Part shown: one piece after another, positions 44,597-54,227 of the stretch
Numbering within the stretch: the first letter of the stretch is position 1
Layout: each line of letters begins with the position of its first letter
NCBI GenBank assembly: GCA_002425935.1
Contig: DINE01000012.1
Span: forward strand, 24,975 to 88,974
DNA from: Bacteroidales bacterium UBA5548
Lineage (GTDB): Bacteria > Bacteroidota > Bacteroidia > Bacteroidales > UBA932
Length of the DNA stretch: 64,000 bases
Direction of reading: 5' to 3'
Notes under the pieces: model-generated
Databases searched by the model: none
Told to the model about the DNA's origin: nothing
Seen by the model: only the letters and a program-made list of their open reading frames with translations
Made by a program: the position numbers and the translations under genes

Positions 44597-45149
44597 AAAA
44601 GCCGGGTGGATAGAGGTCATATGTGGCTCTATGTTCTCCGGCAAGACAGAGGAGTTGATAAGGAGGCTTAAGAGAGCAAAATTTGCAAACCTCAGGGTAG
44701 AGATATTCAAACCGATGATTGACGTCCGCTATTCGGTTGGAGAGGTTGTCTCTCACGACTCAAACAGCATAAGATCTACCCCAGTAGACTCTTCGGCCAG
44801 TATTTTACTCTTCTCTTCAGATGTAGATGTTGTGGCGATTGATGAGGCTCAGTTTTTTGATGCCGGGATTGTGGATGTGTGCCAGAAACTGGCCGCTTCG
44901 GGCATAAGGGTTATAGTTGCAGGTCTGGATATGGATTATCTCGGGAAGCCATTCGGGCCTATGCCATCACTGATGGCGGTTGCAGAGTACGTTACAAAGG
45001 TTCATGCAATCTGTGTAAGGTGTGGTAATCTTGCACACCACTCACATCGTCTTACAAAAAGCGACAAATTGGTTGTACTCGGTGAAAAAGAGAGTTATGA
45101 ACCAATTTGCCGCCACTGTTTTAATGCCCTTACCGGGCAAAATATCTAA
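44577..45149 (+). CDS. tdk: Thymidine kinase
   Basis: This 190-residue type II thymidine kinase has P-loop [19 protein letters not shown] (Walker B), a lasso-loop segment [15 protein letters not shown], and zinc cysteines in CVRCG and CRHCF. It salvages thymidine to dTMP. The ATG at 44577 gives [11 protein letters not shown], and the frame further upstream runs antisense to the neighbouring gene. It ends 10 bases from the convergent lipoprotein gene. Confidence 0.94.
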   Translation: MFLENAKKAGWIEVICGSMFSGKTEELIRRLKRAKFANLRVEIFKPMIDVRYSVGEVVSHDSNSIRSTPVDSSASILLFSSDVDVVAIDEAQFFDAGIVDVCQKLAASGIRVIVAGLDMDYLGKPFGPMPSLMAVAEYVTKVHAICVRCGNLAHHSHRLTKSDKLVVLGEKESYEPICRHCFNALTGQNI

Positions 45150-45159
45150 GATAAATAGA

Positions 45160-45606
45160 TTACTGCTGCTGCTTAGGAGTTACAGTTGCAGTACCTTTAA
45201 AAATCACATTAGTCTCAGGATTCTGGGCAAAATACTTAATTGAAAGGGAATTATCTTCATTAAGAGCCAGTTCGCCGGTCATATCCATGATACTGTTTGC
45301 TGTATAGGTTCCGCTCATCTTAACAATTGAGTCTGTAATCTCTGCAACACCGCCGAATTTGAAGGTAATAGATTCGTTTATTGTAATTGATGCAGTGAAG
45401 GTTGAATCTGCAAGGTATTCAAAATCAATCGGTGCAGTCAGCATTTGAATAACAGTGTTTCCGGTTGAATCTGTGATTGTGATTTCGATGTTGTCTGTTC
45501 CGTTCCAGTTGCCTATGAACTTTTCAGATACCGACTTCTCTTTTTTGCCGCAAGCAACAATAGTTGCCGCAATTGCGAAAATTGCTAATAATGATTTGAA
45601 TTTCAT
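45160..45606 (-). CDS. Small predicted lipoprotein, function unknown
   Basis: This 148-residue protein has a lipoprotein signal (TIVAC, Cys19) followed by GKKEKS. The rest is predicted all-beta, with a repeated ITDS/ITIN-type strand pattern. An early GNWNGTDNIEIT region resembles small lipocalin-like or DUF lipoproteins. I do not recognise the exact family. It is monocistronic, convergent to tdk, and divergent to alr with about 110 bases between. Confidence 0.65.
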   Translation of the reverse strand: MKFKSLLAIFAIAATIVACGKKEKSVSEKFIGNWNGTDNIEITITDSTGNTVIQMLTAPIDFEYLADSTFTASITINESITFKFGGVAEITDSIVKMSGTYTANSIMDMTGELALNEDNSLSIKYFAQNPETNVIFKGTATVTPKQQQ

Positions 45607-45717
45607 TTTGTTATATTTTAAAATTTGTCTGATTTCAGGCTGCTAATGTATAAAGTTTTTCAATATGAAAAGCAAATTTTTAAACAATTTATAACTTTAC
45701 GGCACAAAACTATAACT

Positions 45718-46809
45718 ATGAGACACGCACAGCTTATTATCAGCCGATCTAAACTTTATCACAACTACAATTTTTTTCGCTCAAAACTCAGGCCAGAAAC
45801 CAAAATGCTGGTTCTTGTAAAAGCCAATGGTTACGGATCGGGAGATACCGAGGTTGCAATGCTGTGCGAAGAGTTTGGCGCCGACTATTTTGGAGTAGCA
45901 CACCCTAATGAGGGGATCAAGCTTAAAATGAGCGGGATTCAAAAGCCGGTTATTGTTCTGACTCCCGGCTTTGGATATTTTGGTGAAATAATAGATAACG
46001 GACTGGAACCAAGCATCATTAACTGTGAGGCAGCTTACGAGATGGTTTCGGAGCTTGCTAAAAGAGGGATCTCTCAATACCCTGTACATATAAAACTGGA
46101 CACCGGGATGCAGAGAGTCGGTTTTGAAGAGGGGGCTGTTGAAAGATTGCTGGAGATACTTAGTGAGAATCCCTGCCTCAGGGTAAAATCTCTGTTCTCG
46201 CACCTTGCAGCGGCGGACGAGCCAAAACACGATGAGTTTACAAATTCACAGATAGAGAGGTTTACAGAGATGTCTCAGAAGATAATGTCACAGCTCCCCT
46301 ACCCGGTAATGAGACACATACTCAACTCTTCGGGCATTGAGCGTTTCACTCATGCACAGATGGACATGGTACGTCTTGGAATCGGAATTTACGGAACCAG
46401 TTATGTTGATAGCAGTAAACTAAAACCGGCTGCCACATTTGCGGCGCCAGTCATTCAGGTTAAAAGAGTAACAGAGGGTTCTGTCGGATACGGGAGACAT
46501 GGAGTTGTTGGTGAGGGCGGTAAGACGATTGCTACAATTCCGGTTGGTTATGCCGACGGAGTGAACCGTCATCTGGGAAGAGGTGCCGTGAGCTTCTTTG
46601 TCAATGGTAAGCTGGCACCTACAATAGGGAATATCTGTATGGATACACTGATGCTTGATGTAACAGGTATTGAAGTAAAGACGGGAGATACAGTAGTAAT
46701 TTTCGGAGACAACCCGCATCCGGGTGTGATAGCAAATGTACTTAAGACTATAACATACGAAGTGTTCACATCTGTCTCTTCCCGAGTTGAAAGAGTTATC
46801 GGGGATTAA
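45718..46809 (+). CDS. alr: Alanine racemase
   Basis: This 363-residue PLP enzyme makes D-alanine for peptidoglycan. The PLP lysine is Lys35 in LVLVKANGYGSGD. The catalytic tyrosine-containing VGYADGVNRHLGRG and a GNICMDTLMLDVT segment near the C-terminus are intact. The ATG at 45718 is used; the frame back to 45625 enters the promoter region. It is not fused to MurF, unlike some Bacteroidetes versions. Its stop overlaps the convergent holA stop by 4 bases. Confidence 0.94.
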   Translation: MRHAQLIISRSKLYHNYNFFRSKLRPETKMLVLVKANGYGSGDTEVAMLCEEFGADYFGVAHPNEGIKLKMSGIQKPVIVLTPGFGYFGEIIDNGLEPSIINCEAAYEMVSELAKRGISQYPVHIKLDTGMQRVGFEEGAVERLLEILSENPCLRVKSLFSHLAAADEPKHDEFTNSQIERFTEMSQKIMSQLPYPVMRHILNSSGIERFTHAQMDMVRLGIGIYGTSYVDSSKLKPAATFAAPVIQVKRVTEGSVGYGRHGVVGEGGKTIATIPVGYADGVNRHLGRGAVSFFVNGKLAPTIGNICMDTLMLDVTGIEVKTGDTVVIFGDNPHPGVIANVLKTITYEVFTSVSSRVERVIGD

Positions 46810-47849
46810 TGCATCAATTTGAAAATCAGCTCAGATAAAAGTTCTCCATCCTCTGCCTCACCTCTTTGTGAGCTTTTACTCTTAGAGTCATATCTTCTTA
46901 TAAGAGAGATAGCCTCCATACATTTAATGAGAGGATAGTTTCTGGCTGCGGTATCATACTCTCCCATAAAATAGGGATTTACACCCATTGCAGAGGCCAG
47001 ATCACCTCTGGAAGGTTTTGCTCCCTGACTTAGCGACGCATGGTATTTGAGAAGCCGGGCAAAGTGCATAAAGAGTGCCGACATTGTAACAACAAGAGGG
47101 TACTGTCTGGGTGACGCACCAAAGTGTCTTACAATTCTGAACGCCTTGGCAGAGTCTTTAAAGGATAACGCCTTAGTGAGTTCAAATACATTGTACTCCC
47201 TGCTGATGCCGATATTCTCCTCTACATGGATACTCTCAATTTTTTTTGTTCCCTGCGGCAGGTTTGTTATCAGTTTATCAAGTTCAAGTACCAGTTTTCT
47301 GAGCTCTGTTCCGCAGTAGTCGGCCATCATCATCCCTGCTTCAGGAGAGATTGAAACCCCTTTCGATTTAAGGTAACGCTCAATCCACGGGAAAACCATA
47401 TCGTCATAAAGAGGGTATGACTCAAATACAACTCCTTTCGCAGCAGCAGCCTTGTATAGGGTTGTTCTCTTGTCAAGAGATTTGTTTGTGAAGCAGAGTA
47501 CCAGAAGTGTTGTTGGCATCGGCTTATTAAAGTAGTGCTCCAGATCATCAGGTTTTCCAAGCAACTGCGCCTCTTTAACCACAACCACCTGCCGTGAAGC
47601 GAGCATCGGGAAACGTCGCGATGCCTCAACAACTGCTGCCGGTGTTGTGTCTGACCCGTAAATAATCAACTGATTAAAACCCCTTTCATCATCGTTAAGG
47701 GCCCTGGCTAAAATTTCAGAAGTAATAATGTCTGAATAGTAAGGCTCCTCGCCCATAAGTACATAAAACGGTTCGAAGATACCCGATCTGATTTTCTCCA
47801 GGATAGCTTCGAAGCTCTTTATGCTGCTTTCAATTTCTCTCTTTCCCAT
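46806..47849 (-). CDS. holA: DNA polymerase III subunit delta
   Basis: This 347-residue protein has the clamp-loader delta layout: an N-terminal AAA+-like domain starting with FEPFYVLMGEEPYYSDII, a central region, and a C-terminal helical collar domain. It opens the beta sliding clamp. The holA family is divergent, but the YVLxGEE start and the LKGVSISPEAGMMMADYCGTELRKL-type segment support it. It diverges from the HsdR_N-like gene. Confidence 0.88.
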   Translation of the reverse strand: MGKREIESSIKSFEAILEKIRSGIFEPFYVLMGEEPYYSDIITSEILARALNDDERGFNQLIIYGSDTTPAAVVEASRRFPMLASRQVVVVKEAQLLGKPDDLEHYFNKPMPTTLLVLCFTNKSLDKRTTLYKAAAAKGVVFESYPLYDDMVFPWIERYLKSKGVSISPEAGMMMADYCGTELRKLVLELDKLITNLPQGTKKIESIHVEENIGISREYNVFELTKALSFKDSAKAFRIVRHFGASPRQYPLVVTMSALFMHFARLLKYHASLSQGAKPSRGDLASAMGVNPYFMGEYDTAARNYPLIKCMEAISLIRRYDSKSKSSQRGEAEDGELLSELIFKLMH

Positions 47850-47899
47850 GATATAACAACGGCTAAATTATGCAAAAAGGGTAAACGGAGCAAATTTTA

Positions 47900-47907
47900 T
47901 ATCTTTG
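47900..47907 (+). promoter_or_regulatory. Candidate -7 element for the HsdR_N-like gene
   Basis: TATCTTTG lies 15 bases before the ATG at 47923. I see no -33 TTTG at the usual distance. Confidence 0.35.
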
Positions 47908-47922
47908 CCGGGTAATTGGGTA

Positions 47923-48330
47923 ATGATGAAGGAGACCATATTCGATCCTGTTAGAAAAAAGAGGGTTGCCCTCACCCCCGAAGAGGGAGTAAGACAGCAG
48001 TTAATATCCCTTCTGTCAGAAAAATACGGCTATCCTGTACATCTTATGAGCTGCGAATATGCAGTTACAATTAACAAACTAAAATACCGCGGTGATCTTG
48101 TGGTTTTCGACAATATGGCTCAGCCTGTTTTACTTGCAGAGTGCAAAGCTCCCGGTGTGGCAATCAAGAGGGAGACATTTGAGCAGATATTAAGATACAA
48201 TACCTCTTTAAAGGTAAAGTATCTGTTGATCACCAATGGCAATGAGACATATCTTGCCAGGTACGACCAAAACACTTCGCGGTATGTTTATATTGATATG
48301 ATACCAAAATACGATGAACTTTTTAAATAA
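47923..48330 (+). CDS. Stand-alone HsdR N-terminal-like nuclease-fold protein
   Basis: This 135-residue protein resembles the N-terminal nuclease domain of type I restriction HsdR subunits. The PD-(D/E)XK elements are visible: Asp in YRGDLVVFD, then Glu-x-Lys in AECKAP, followed by a QILRYN helix. No helicase, methylase or specificity gene is near, so it is not a restriction system. From memory it is common next to holA in Bacteroidota, yet its job is unknown. It overlaps cca by 17 bases. The ATG at 47923 is chosen, with 47926 also possible. Confidence 0.72.
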   Translation: MMKETIFDPVRKKRVALTPEEGVRQQLISLLSEKYGYPVHLMSCEYAVTINKLKYRGDLVVFDNMAQPVLLAECKAPGVAIKRETFEQILRYNTSLKVKYLLITNGNETYLARYDQNTSRYVYIDMIPKYDELFK

Positions 48331-49726
48331 AAAGATATTTCAGATTATCTCCCGCGAAGCAAAGGAGTCGGGAATCAGGGCATTTGTCATAGGGGGCTAT
48401 GTGAGAGACGCACTTCTTAAGAGAAAGAGCAAAGATATCGATATTGTTGTTGAGGGAAGCGGAATTGAGCTTGCTACACGAGTGGCCGGTACTCTGGGTG
48501 TTAATGTTACTGTTTTCAAGAACTTTGGTACTGCAATGATTAAGTGGAGGGACATGGAGATAGAGTTTGTGGGTGCCCGCAAAGAGTCATACCGATCTGA
48601 CTCCAGAAACCCCGTTGTTGAAGACGGCACAATTGAGGATGACCAGCTCAGGAGAGATTTCACAATCAACGCACTGGCCTTTAGCCTTCAGGAGGAGGAT
48701 TACGGCACTCTCTCCGACCCCTTTAACGGAGTTGCCGACCTGCAAAACGGCATCATCAGAACACCACTTGACCCCGATACAACATACAGTGACGACCCCC
48801 TAAGAATGTTTCGTGCAATAAGATTCGCATCACAGCTCTCATTTACAGTTGTCCCCGAGTCTCTTGAATCAATAAGCCGTAACAGAAAACGGATAGAAAT
48901 TCTTTCTTACGAAAGAGTCACAGAAGAGATAAACAAGATACTCATGTCTCCCAAACCATCTGTTGGTTTCAGACTTTTGGAGTCCACCGGACTGCTTGAG
49001 CTTGTTCTTCCCCAGCTTGTAAACCTCAAGGGTGTCGAGACGCTCGACGGAAAAGGCCATAAAGATAACTTTTCACACACACTTCAGGTGCTTGATAACC
49101 TCGCAGCCACAAGCGACAACCTGTGGCTGAGGTGGGCTGCGCTTTTACACGATATTGCAAAGCCCGCAACAAAGAAGTTTGAGCCCGGAACCGGCTGGAC
49201 ATTTCACGGACATGACCATCTTGGAGCAAAAATGGTAGCAAAAATTTTCAAGCAACTGAAAATGCCCCTGAACGAGAAGATGAAATATGTGCAGAAGATG
49301 GTAGCTCTCCACCTGAGGCCGATTGCCCTTGTTCAGGATGAGGTGGGAGACTCTGCAGTGAGGAGGCTTTTATTTGATGCCGGTGATGATATTGATGATC
49401 TTATGAAGCTTTGCGAAGCAGATATCACCTCAAAGAATGAAGCAACAGTTAAGCGCCACAAAAACAACTTTACATCAGTCCGCGAAAAGCTTATAGAAGT
49501 TGAGGCAAAGGACGCCGTCAGGAACTTTGTAAATCCTGTAACAGGGGAGATGATAATGGAGTTGTACGGAATTCCTCCCGGAAGAGAGGTGGGTGTCATA
49601 AAGGAGTTTATTAAGAACTCTATCCTTGACGGAGTAATAGGAAACAACCTGGAAGAGGCAACCCGTTTAATGGAAGAAAAGGCCTCAGAGATGGGCCTTT
49701 TCAAGAAAACTGTCGATAATTACTAA
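48314..49726 (+). CDS. cca: tRNA nucleotidyltransferase with HD domain
   Basis: This 470-residue enzyme adds or repairs the CCA end of tRNAs. The nucleotidyltransferase head has GGYVRDALL and KDIDIVV, with RRDFTINALA and DPLRMFRAIRFASQL further on. A C-terminal HD domain is shown by LLHDIAKPATK and FHGHDHLGA. The family also contains poly(A) polymerases, but the length and RRDFTINALA motif favour CCA addition. It overlaps the HsdR_N-like gene by 17 bases. Confidence 0.9.
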   Translation: MNFLNKKIFQIISREAKESGIRAFVIGGYVRDALLKRKSKDIDIVVEGSGIELATRVAGTLGVNVTVFKNFGTAMIKWRDMEIEFVGARKESYRSDSRNPVVEDGTIEDDQLRRDFTINALAFSLQEEDYGTLSDPFNGVADLQNGIIRTPLDPDTTYSDDPLRMFRAIRFASQLSFTVVPESLESISRNRKRIEILSYERVTEEINKILMSPKPSVGFRLLESTGLLELVLPQLVNLKGVETLDGKGHKDNFSHTLQVLDNLAATSDNLWLRWAALLHDIAKPATKKFEPGTGWTFHGHDHLGAKMVAKIFKQLKMPLNEKMKYVQKMVALHLRPIALVQDEVGDSAVRRLLFDAGDDIDDLMKLCEADITSKNEATVKRHKNNFTSVREKLIEVEAKDAVRNFVNPVTGEMIMELYGIPPGREVGVIKEFIKNSILDGVIGNNLEEATRLMEEKASEMGLFKKTVDNY

Positions 49727-49742
49727 CCTAAGGAGAGGCTAT

Positions 49743-51245
49743 CTAATAAGCTGTATTCTGAGGATCAAAATTACTCCACTTTGCAGTCCAGTTATCCGCT
49801 GCTGCATCGCTTCTGAACGCCCCGATAAAATTTACATTGGTAAAGAAACTGTCAGCTACTTTTGTATCTGTGAACAGACCGCTTCTGTTAAGAGCCGGGC
49901 TGCCAGAAAGCGGACCCCATGATGCTCCTGCTGCAAGAGAGTTCGGCTGCTTAGGCATAACTCCGGCAATTGAAGAGATCAGCTGATTACTGTTTGACTG
50001 CTGCTTGAAGAAGGCAGATGAGAACGACTCCGGAGCTGTTTTTATAAAGAGATTTGCATCTGTAGAGAGAGAGTCCTTAAATGAGCCATCCTTGTCGGAA
50101 CCAAGAATTGTCATTGCGGCAAAGAGATTGTTCTTAAGCACTACATTTCCTGCTGTTGCCGCCTCCTGAGTCTGCGAACCTTTATCATTACAAATGGCAA
50201 TGCCCACAGGAAAGCCAACAGCAACTGAGTTATAGAGACTCATGTTAGAACCGCGTCTGATCTGAACCGCTGCCTGGTGCTGGCCGAGCTTTGATCCGTT
50301 ATTCGGGTTGTAAACTCCTCCGTCTATGTATGCCGAAGTATTAATAAATGCCGGATCTTGTCCTATGGGGCCGATAATTGTGATATTTGAAAATACTGGA
50401 GCGGTAACAGGCTGCTGATTTGGTGCGTCAGCATTATTATCCGACTCAAATCCGTTTGACCTTGATACGTCTGCAATTTTTGGATTTTTAACAATAAGAC
50501 CAAACTGTATTTTTCCCCTGAAACCTGCGTCAGTATCAAAATCATCGTCCCATGCATGGTATGAGATAAGATATTTGGAGTTAACGGTACCACCAAACCA
50601 CTCAAAGGCGTCGTCATTTGAGTAAGAGACCTGAACATACTCTATTTTTGTACCGCTTCCTACAGAGCCCATTGTCAGACCATTAATCTCCTGATCAGTT
50701 TTGAAGGGGTATCCTGCAAACTCTATCCTCACATATGAGAGGACTCCCGAATTGTCATTATCGTTGCTCCCGCCGTGCTTAGATCTTGGACCTCCCTCGA
50801 TAATCATCTCTGTTTTATTGTTTCTTGCCTTTCCGCAGATAATAATTCCACCCCAGTCTCCGGGTTTTCTTGAACCTGCCGGCTGGTTTGAAGTAAAGAC
50901 AATTGGCTCGTCTGCTGTACCCTGAGCATATATTTTACCACCTGATTCAACAATCAGCGCCGCCTTTGTATCCTTGTCGCCTCTGATTACTGTTCCCGGC
51001 TCGATTGTTAGTGAAGCTCCGTCTGTAATATAGACCCATCCCTTTAGAACATACTTACCCTTCTTTAAAGTGTGTGTGCCTTTAATCTCGAACTCCTGTG
51101 AGCCATTTCCGATTACATTTCCTTCGAATACAATCTGCTCCTGTTGTGACGGATCCGGTGCGGGATCCTCTTTCTGACATGAGAGTGCAAACATTGTAAC
51201 CATTACTGATGCAATTGCAACTTTGAAAAATTTTCTGGTTTTCAT
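49743..51245 (-). CDS. Beta-helix lipoprotein paired with a TonB receptor
   Basis: This 500-residue lipoprotein (FALSC, Cys23) carries QKEDP right after the lipid-bearing cysteine. That fits the K-(D/E)2 type of surface-export signal known from some Bacteroidota, so it may face outward. The body is a right-handed beta-helix-like protein with short repeating strands and several SNDDAFEWFGG-type acidic loops. It starts 24 bases after the TonB receptor gene and must work with it. I recall such pairs in Bacteroidota, but the ligand is unknown. It takes the place that a SusD-like protein normally fills. Confidence 0.7.
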   Translation of the reverse strand: MKTRKFFKVAIASVMVTMFALSCQKEDPAPDPSQQEQIVFEGNVIGNGSQEFEIKGTHTLKKGKYVLKGWVYITDGASLTIEPGTVIRGDKDTKAALIVESGGKIYAQGTADEPIVFTSNQPAGSRKPGDWGGIIICGKARNNKTEMIIEGGPRSKHGGSNDNDNSGVLSYVRIEFAGYPFKTDQEINGLTMGSVGSGTKIEYVQVSYSNDDAFEWFGGTVNSKYLISYHAWDDDFDTDAGFRGKIQFGLIVKNPKIADVSRSNGFESDNNADAPNQQPVTAPVFSNITIIGPIGQDPAFINTSAYIDGGVYNPNNGSKLGQHQAAVQIRRGSNMSLYNSVAVGFPVGIAICNDKGSQTQEAATAGNVVLKNNLFAAMTILGSDKDGSFKDSLSTDANLFIKTAPESFSSAFFKQQSNSNQLISSIAGVMPKQPNSLAAGASWGPLSGSPALNRSGLFTDTKVADSFFTNVNFIGAFRSDAAADNWTAKWSNFDPQNTAY

Positions 51246-51269
51246 AATGAAATTATGTTGGTTGGTTAT

Positions 51270-54095
51270 TTAAAATTTTAACTGTAGTGCAAGAGTATAT
51301 GAAGTTCCCGGTCTGAAACTTTTTGAGACCTGATTCCTCTCCTGCAGCTTGCCTGAGTTATCCATATACTTCGGATACTGTTCAAAAACAATTCTCTGGT
51401 TGAGAATATCTTTTGCGCCGGCCTTTATTTCCAGCGACTTACCAATTTTTTTCGATAGAGAGATATCGATAATATCTCTTGATAATTCGTAAGTGTCAGG
51501 AACATCGTTATTCACAGATGCACCGGAACCAGTATCCGCTCTGCCTATTCCTACAATCCTTTTACCAATTCTGTTATAGAGTATCGCAGCGCTAACTCCC
51601 ATTTTACTGTTATCATAAAATAGGGATGTGTTGATAATATAAGGTGACTGCCCCTGCATTGCCCTGTCCCTTTCGAGAGATCTCTCTTTGTCAAAGGTAA
51701 CCTTGCTGAATATGTAGGCAGCATTGATACCTGCGCTGAAGTTCTTCAGCCCTGCAAAGTCCAGCGACCTCTTGATATCAGCCTCTATACCCCAGTTATT
51801 GGCGGCTTTGGCATTTTCAAAGGTGTAGGTGTATGATCCGCCGGCATCAAGATATGTCCACTCAATTGGATTAATAAAGTGTTTGTAAAAGAGCGCAAAT
51901 GTCACATATTCGCTGTTAGAAGGGTAGCGTTCGTAACGAAGATCAACATTATGAATAACTGCCTGCTTCAGAGACGGATTACCCTTAACATCTGAAAAGA
52001 GGTTAAAGTCATAATATACCGAAGGCGAGAGCTCTCTGAACTCCTGTCTGTTGACAGATTTCCCGTAAGCTACTCTAATGAGCTCCTTTTTATTGATGTT
52101 ATACGAACCGTTAAACGAAGGGAAGAGGTCAAAAAAGTCGTAAGTTCTTTTAACTGTGGTAAAGTCATATATCTTGTCATAGCTTGTTAGAATCATACTT
52201 CCTGCCTCAGCTCTCAGACCTGCGAGCAGTGTAAATCTCTCTTTTGTGAACTTGAGTGAGAGGTAGCCAGCTCCGGTAATATTCTCCCCTTTGTAACTGT
52301 TACGGTTATCGGTATCTTCATAGATATAAAGTTTGTCGGCTGCGTAATTTTCGGCTCTCAAAATCTCTTTTACCACATTACCATAAACAAAATCAGACGA
52401 AAGCGTGTATCTGTTAAACCGGTAGAAGAACTGCCTGTTTTTATAGTTTCTGCTCTTGAATTCACCCAAAAAACCTGCCTTAAGCTCCAGAGGCAGTGTA
52501 CCGGAACTGTTTACGGGAAATTTAATATTCAGTGCAGGTGTAAAAATATGCTCTTTAAGACTTACAAAGTCGCGGGTTATCTCGTTCTGATCTATGGCCA
52601 TCATACCGTAATAGTCATCCCCGTAAATCATATTCTCCTCTCTGTTTATAATTCTTCTGTCCGGCTGCTCCATCCCGGCATAGGAGTATGAGACATTCCA
52701 GTCAATATCTCCCCTGCCCGCTTTGTGATCTCCCGCAATCTGTCCGGTATAAGTCAATCTGCCGGTGTAGAGATACTCCTGCTTTTGCTGATTATACCGT
52801 GCACTTACATTCTGCCATCCTTCACGCTCTGTATAACGGCTTTTGCCAAGAATGTTGAGTATATTCCTGACCTCTATTTTATTGTTTCCCTTAAGAAGTG
52901 ATATGTTTACCATTGCCCCGGCTCGGGTATCAACCGAGTACTGGTTGTCGCTGTATTTATAGATGAATTCGGGATTATCCGAAACAACATTATATACTCC
53001 GAATCTGGCGTTGAGCATATCTATGTAACTCTGTGAACTTCTTGTGTAGTTTAACGCTGTTGTTATTCCAAGCTTGGTACCGTTAAATACTTTTGCAGCA
53101 CTGTTGAGCATCAGGGAGAACCTTTGATCAGGAAGTGCACCTCCCGAAGTAACTGTCCAATCTTCGTTAAAACCCCTTCTTGTAACATCTGTAACAAGTG
53201 AAGCATTATTGTTATCGAGCCTTACAGGCACAATAGAACCAAGACCTCTGCTCTTCCCGCTTAGTCCCAGATAATCTGAGGCGTAGGCCTTAGTTCTTAA
53301 CTGGTCGTTAAAGTGAGTAATTGTATTAATACCTGTACCGTATGATACTATTAACTCATTTTTATCGGGCATACTGCCTGTTGTTATCTTGACAAATCCT
53401 CCTGAAAAATCTGAGGGAATTTCTGCAGACTGTGACTTTACAATCATTATGCTCTCCAGCTGAGATGAAGGCAGCATGTCAAATGAGAATGAACGTGAGT
53501 CAGCCTCAGTACTTGGAACAGAAGAGTTATTAATCCAGACGTTATTGTATCTGCTGGGCAGGCCCCTTACTATTATGTATCTGTCACCTATTACAGATAC
53601 CCCCGGTATTCTCCTTACAACCTCAGCAGCACTTCTGTCCTGAGACTTACCAATCTCCCTTCCCGAGACTCCGCTCATAACCACATTTGAGGTCCGGGCA
53701 GCCATAATAACTGCTATCTCGGAATTCATTCTTCTTGCAGATGTGACTGTGATCTCCCCAAGAAGGTTGGCTGCCTCTTCGAGGGCTATGTCAAATGAGT
53801 TTTTACCCACTGTAATCTCCAGATCTTCGACTATTACTGTACGATAACTGATTCCGCCTATCTCAACCTTATGCTTCCCGGCCGGAAGATTATCTACCCT
53901 GTAAACTCCATCAAGATCGGCAGCTGCTCCCTTTTTAAGCAGAGGGAAAAAGATGGTAGCCCCTATTACCGGTTCTCCTGTTGTCTTGTCAATAATTACC
54001 CCCTCCAGAGTGGCCGGTGACTGGGCAGACAAAATGTTAATACTAAGAATGAATGTTGTTACTGATATTACAGCATTTCTAAAAGATGATTTCAC
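51270..54095 (-). CDS. TonB-dependent outer membrane receptor
   Basis: This protein of about 941 residues has a signal peptide ending LSAQ and a carboxypeptidase-regulatory-like domain (ATLEGVIIDKTTGEPVIGATI). A plug domain (SGREIGKSQDRSAAEVVRRIPGV, IIVRGLPSRYNNVWINN) follows, then a 22-strand-type barrel ending in an aromatic C-terminus (LQLKF). It imports an unknown ligand with TonB energy. I place the start at the GTG 54095 (54098 is equal in merit). The frame continues to 54134, but those bases hold a -7 promoter element at 54122-54129. No SusD homologue is present. Confidence 0.87.
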   Translation of the reverse strand: MKSSFRNAVISVTTFILSINILSAQSPATLEGVIIDKTTGEPVIGATIFFPLLKKGAAADLDGVYRVDNLPAGKHKVEIGGISYRTVIVEDLEITVGKNSFDIALEEAANLLGEITVTSARRMNSEIAVIMAARTSNVVMSGVSGREIGKSQDRSAAEVVRRIPGVSVIGDRYIIVRGLPSRYNNVWINNSSVPSTEADSRSFSFDMLPSSQLESIMIVKSQSAEIPSDFSGGFVKITTGSMPDKNELIVSYGTGINTITHFNDQLRTKAYASDYLGLSGKSRGLGSIVPVRLDNNNASLVTDVTRRGFNEDWTVTSGGALPDQRFSLMLNSAAKVFNGTKLGITTALNYTRSSQSYIDMLNARFGVYNVVSDNPEFIYKYSDNQYSVDTRAGAMVNISLLKGNNKIEVRNILNILGKSRYTEREGWQNVSARYNQQKQEYLYTGRLTYTGQIAGDHKAGRGDIDWNVSYSYAGMEQPDRRIINREENMIYGDDYYGMMAIDQNEITRDFVSLKEHIFTPALNIKFPVNSSGTLPLELKAGFLGEFKSRNYKNRQFFYRFNRYTLSSDFVYGNVVKEILRAENYAADKLYIYEDTDNRNSYKGENITGAGYLSLKFTKERFTLLAGLRAEAGSMILTSYDKIYDFTTVKRTYDFFDLFPSFNGSYNINKKELIRVAYGKSVNRQEFRELSPSVYYDFNLFSDVKGNPSLKQAVIHNVDLRYERYPSNSEYVTFALFYKHFINPIEWTYLDAGGSYTYTFENAKAANNWGIEADIKRSLDFAGLKNFSAGINAAYIFSKVTFDKERSLERDRAMQGQSPYIINTSLFYDNSKMGVSAAILYNRIGKRIVGIGRADTGSGASVNNDVPDTYELSRDIIDISLSKKIGKSLEIKAGAKDILNQRIVFEQYPKYMDNSGKLQERNQVSKSFRPGTSYTLALQLKF

Positions 54096-54121
54096 CACAA
54101 TAATTTTTATATTTACGATGA

Positions 54122-54129
54122 CAAAAGTA
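54122..54129 (-). promoter_or_regulatory. Candidate -7 element for the TonB receptor operon
   Basis: The minus strand reads TACTTTTG, 26 bases before the GTG start at 54095. The nearest TTTG upstream is 25 bases away, slightly too far for a normal -33 box. Confidence 0.45.
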
Positions 54130-54189
54130 TCCACCTGTTGTTACGCAGTTAATACAAAAAGATTAAGATATTTTTACAAAAACGGCCTC

Positions 54190-54223
54190 TTTGTTAACAT
54201 ATTGTTACAATAATTTACCTTTG
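54190..54223 (+). promoter_or_regulatory. Promoter for the two-component system
   Basis: TTTG (54190-54193) is followed after 22 bases by TACCTTTG (54216-54223), which ends 4 bases before the regulator's ATG. The transcript may therefore be nearly leaderless. Confidence 0.6.
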
Positions 54224-54227
54224 CTGC

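Noticed and set aside
47923..48330. Part of a restriction-modification system
   Set aside because: There is no methylase, specificity subunit or helicase gene nearby, and its neighbours are replication and tRNA genes.
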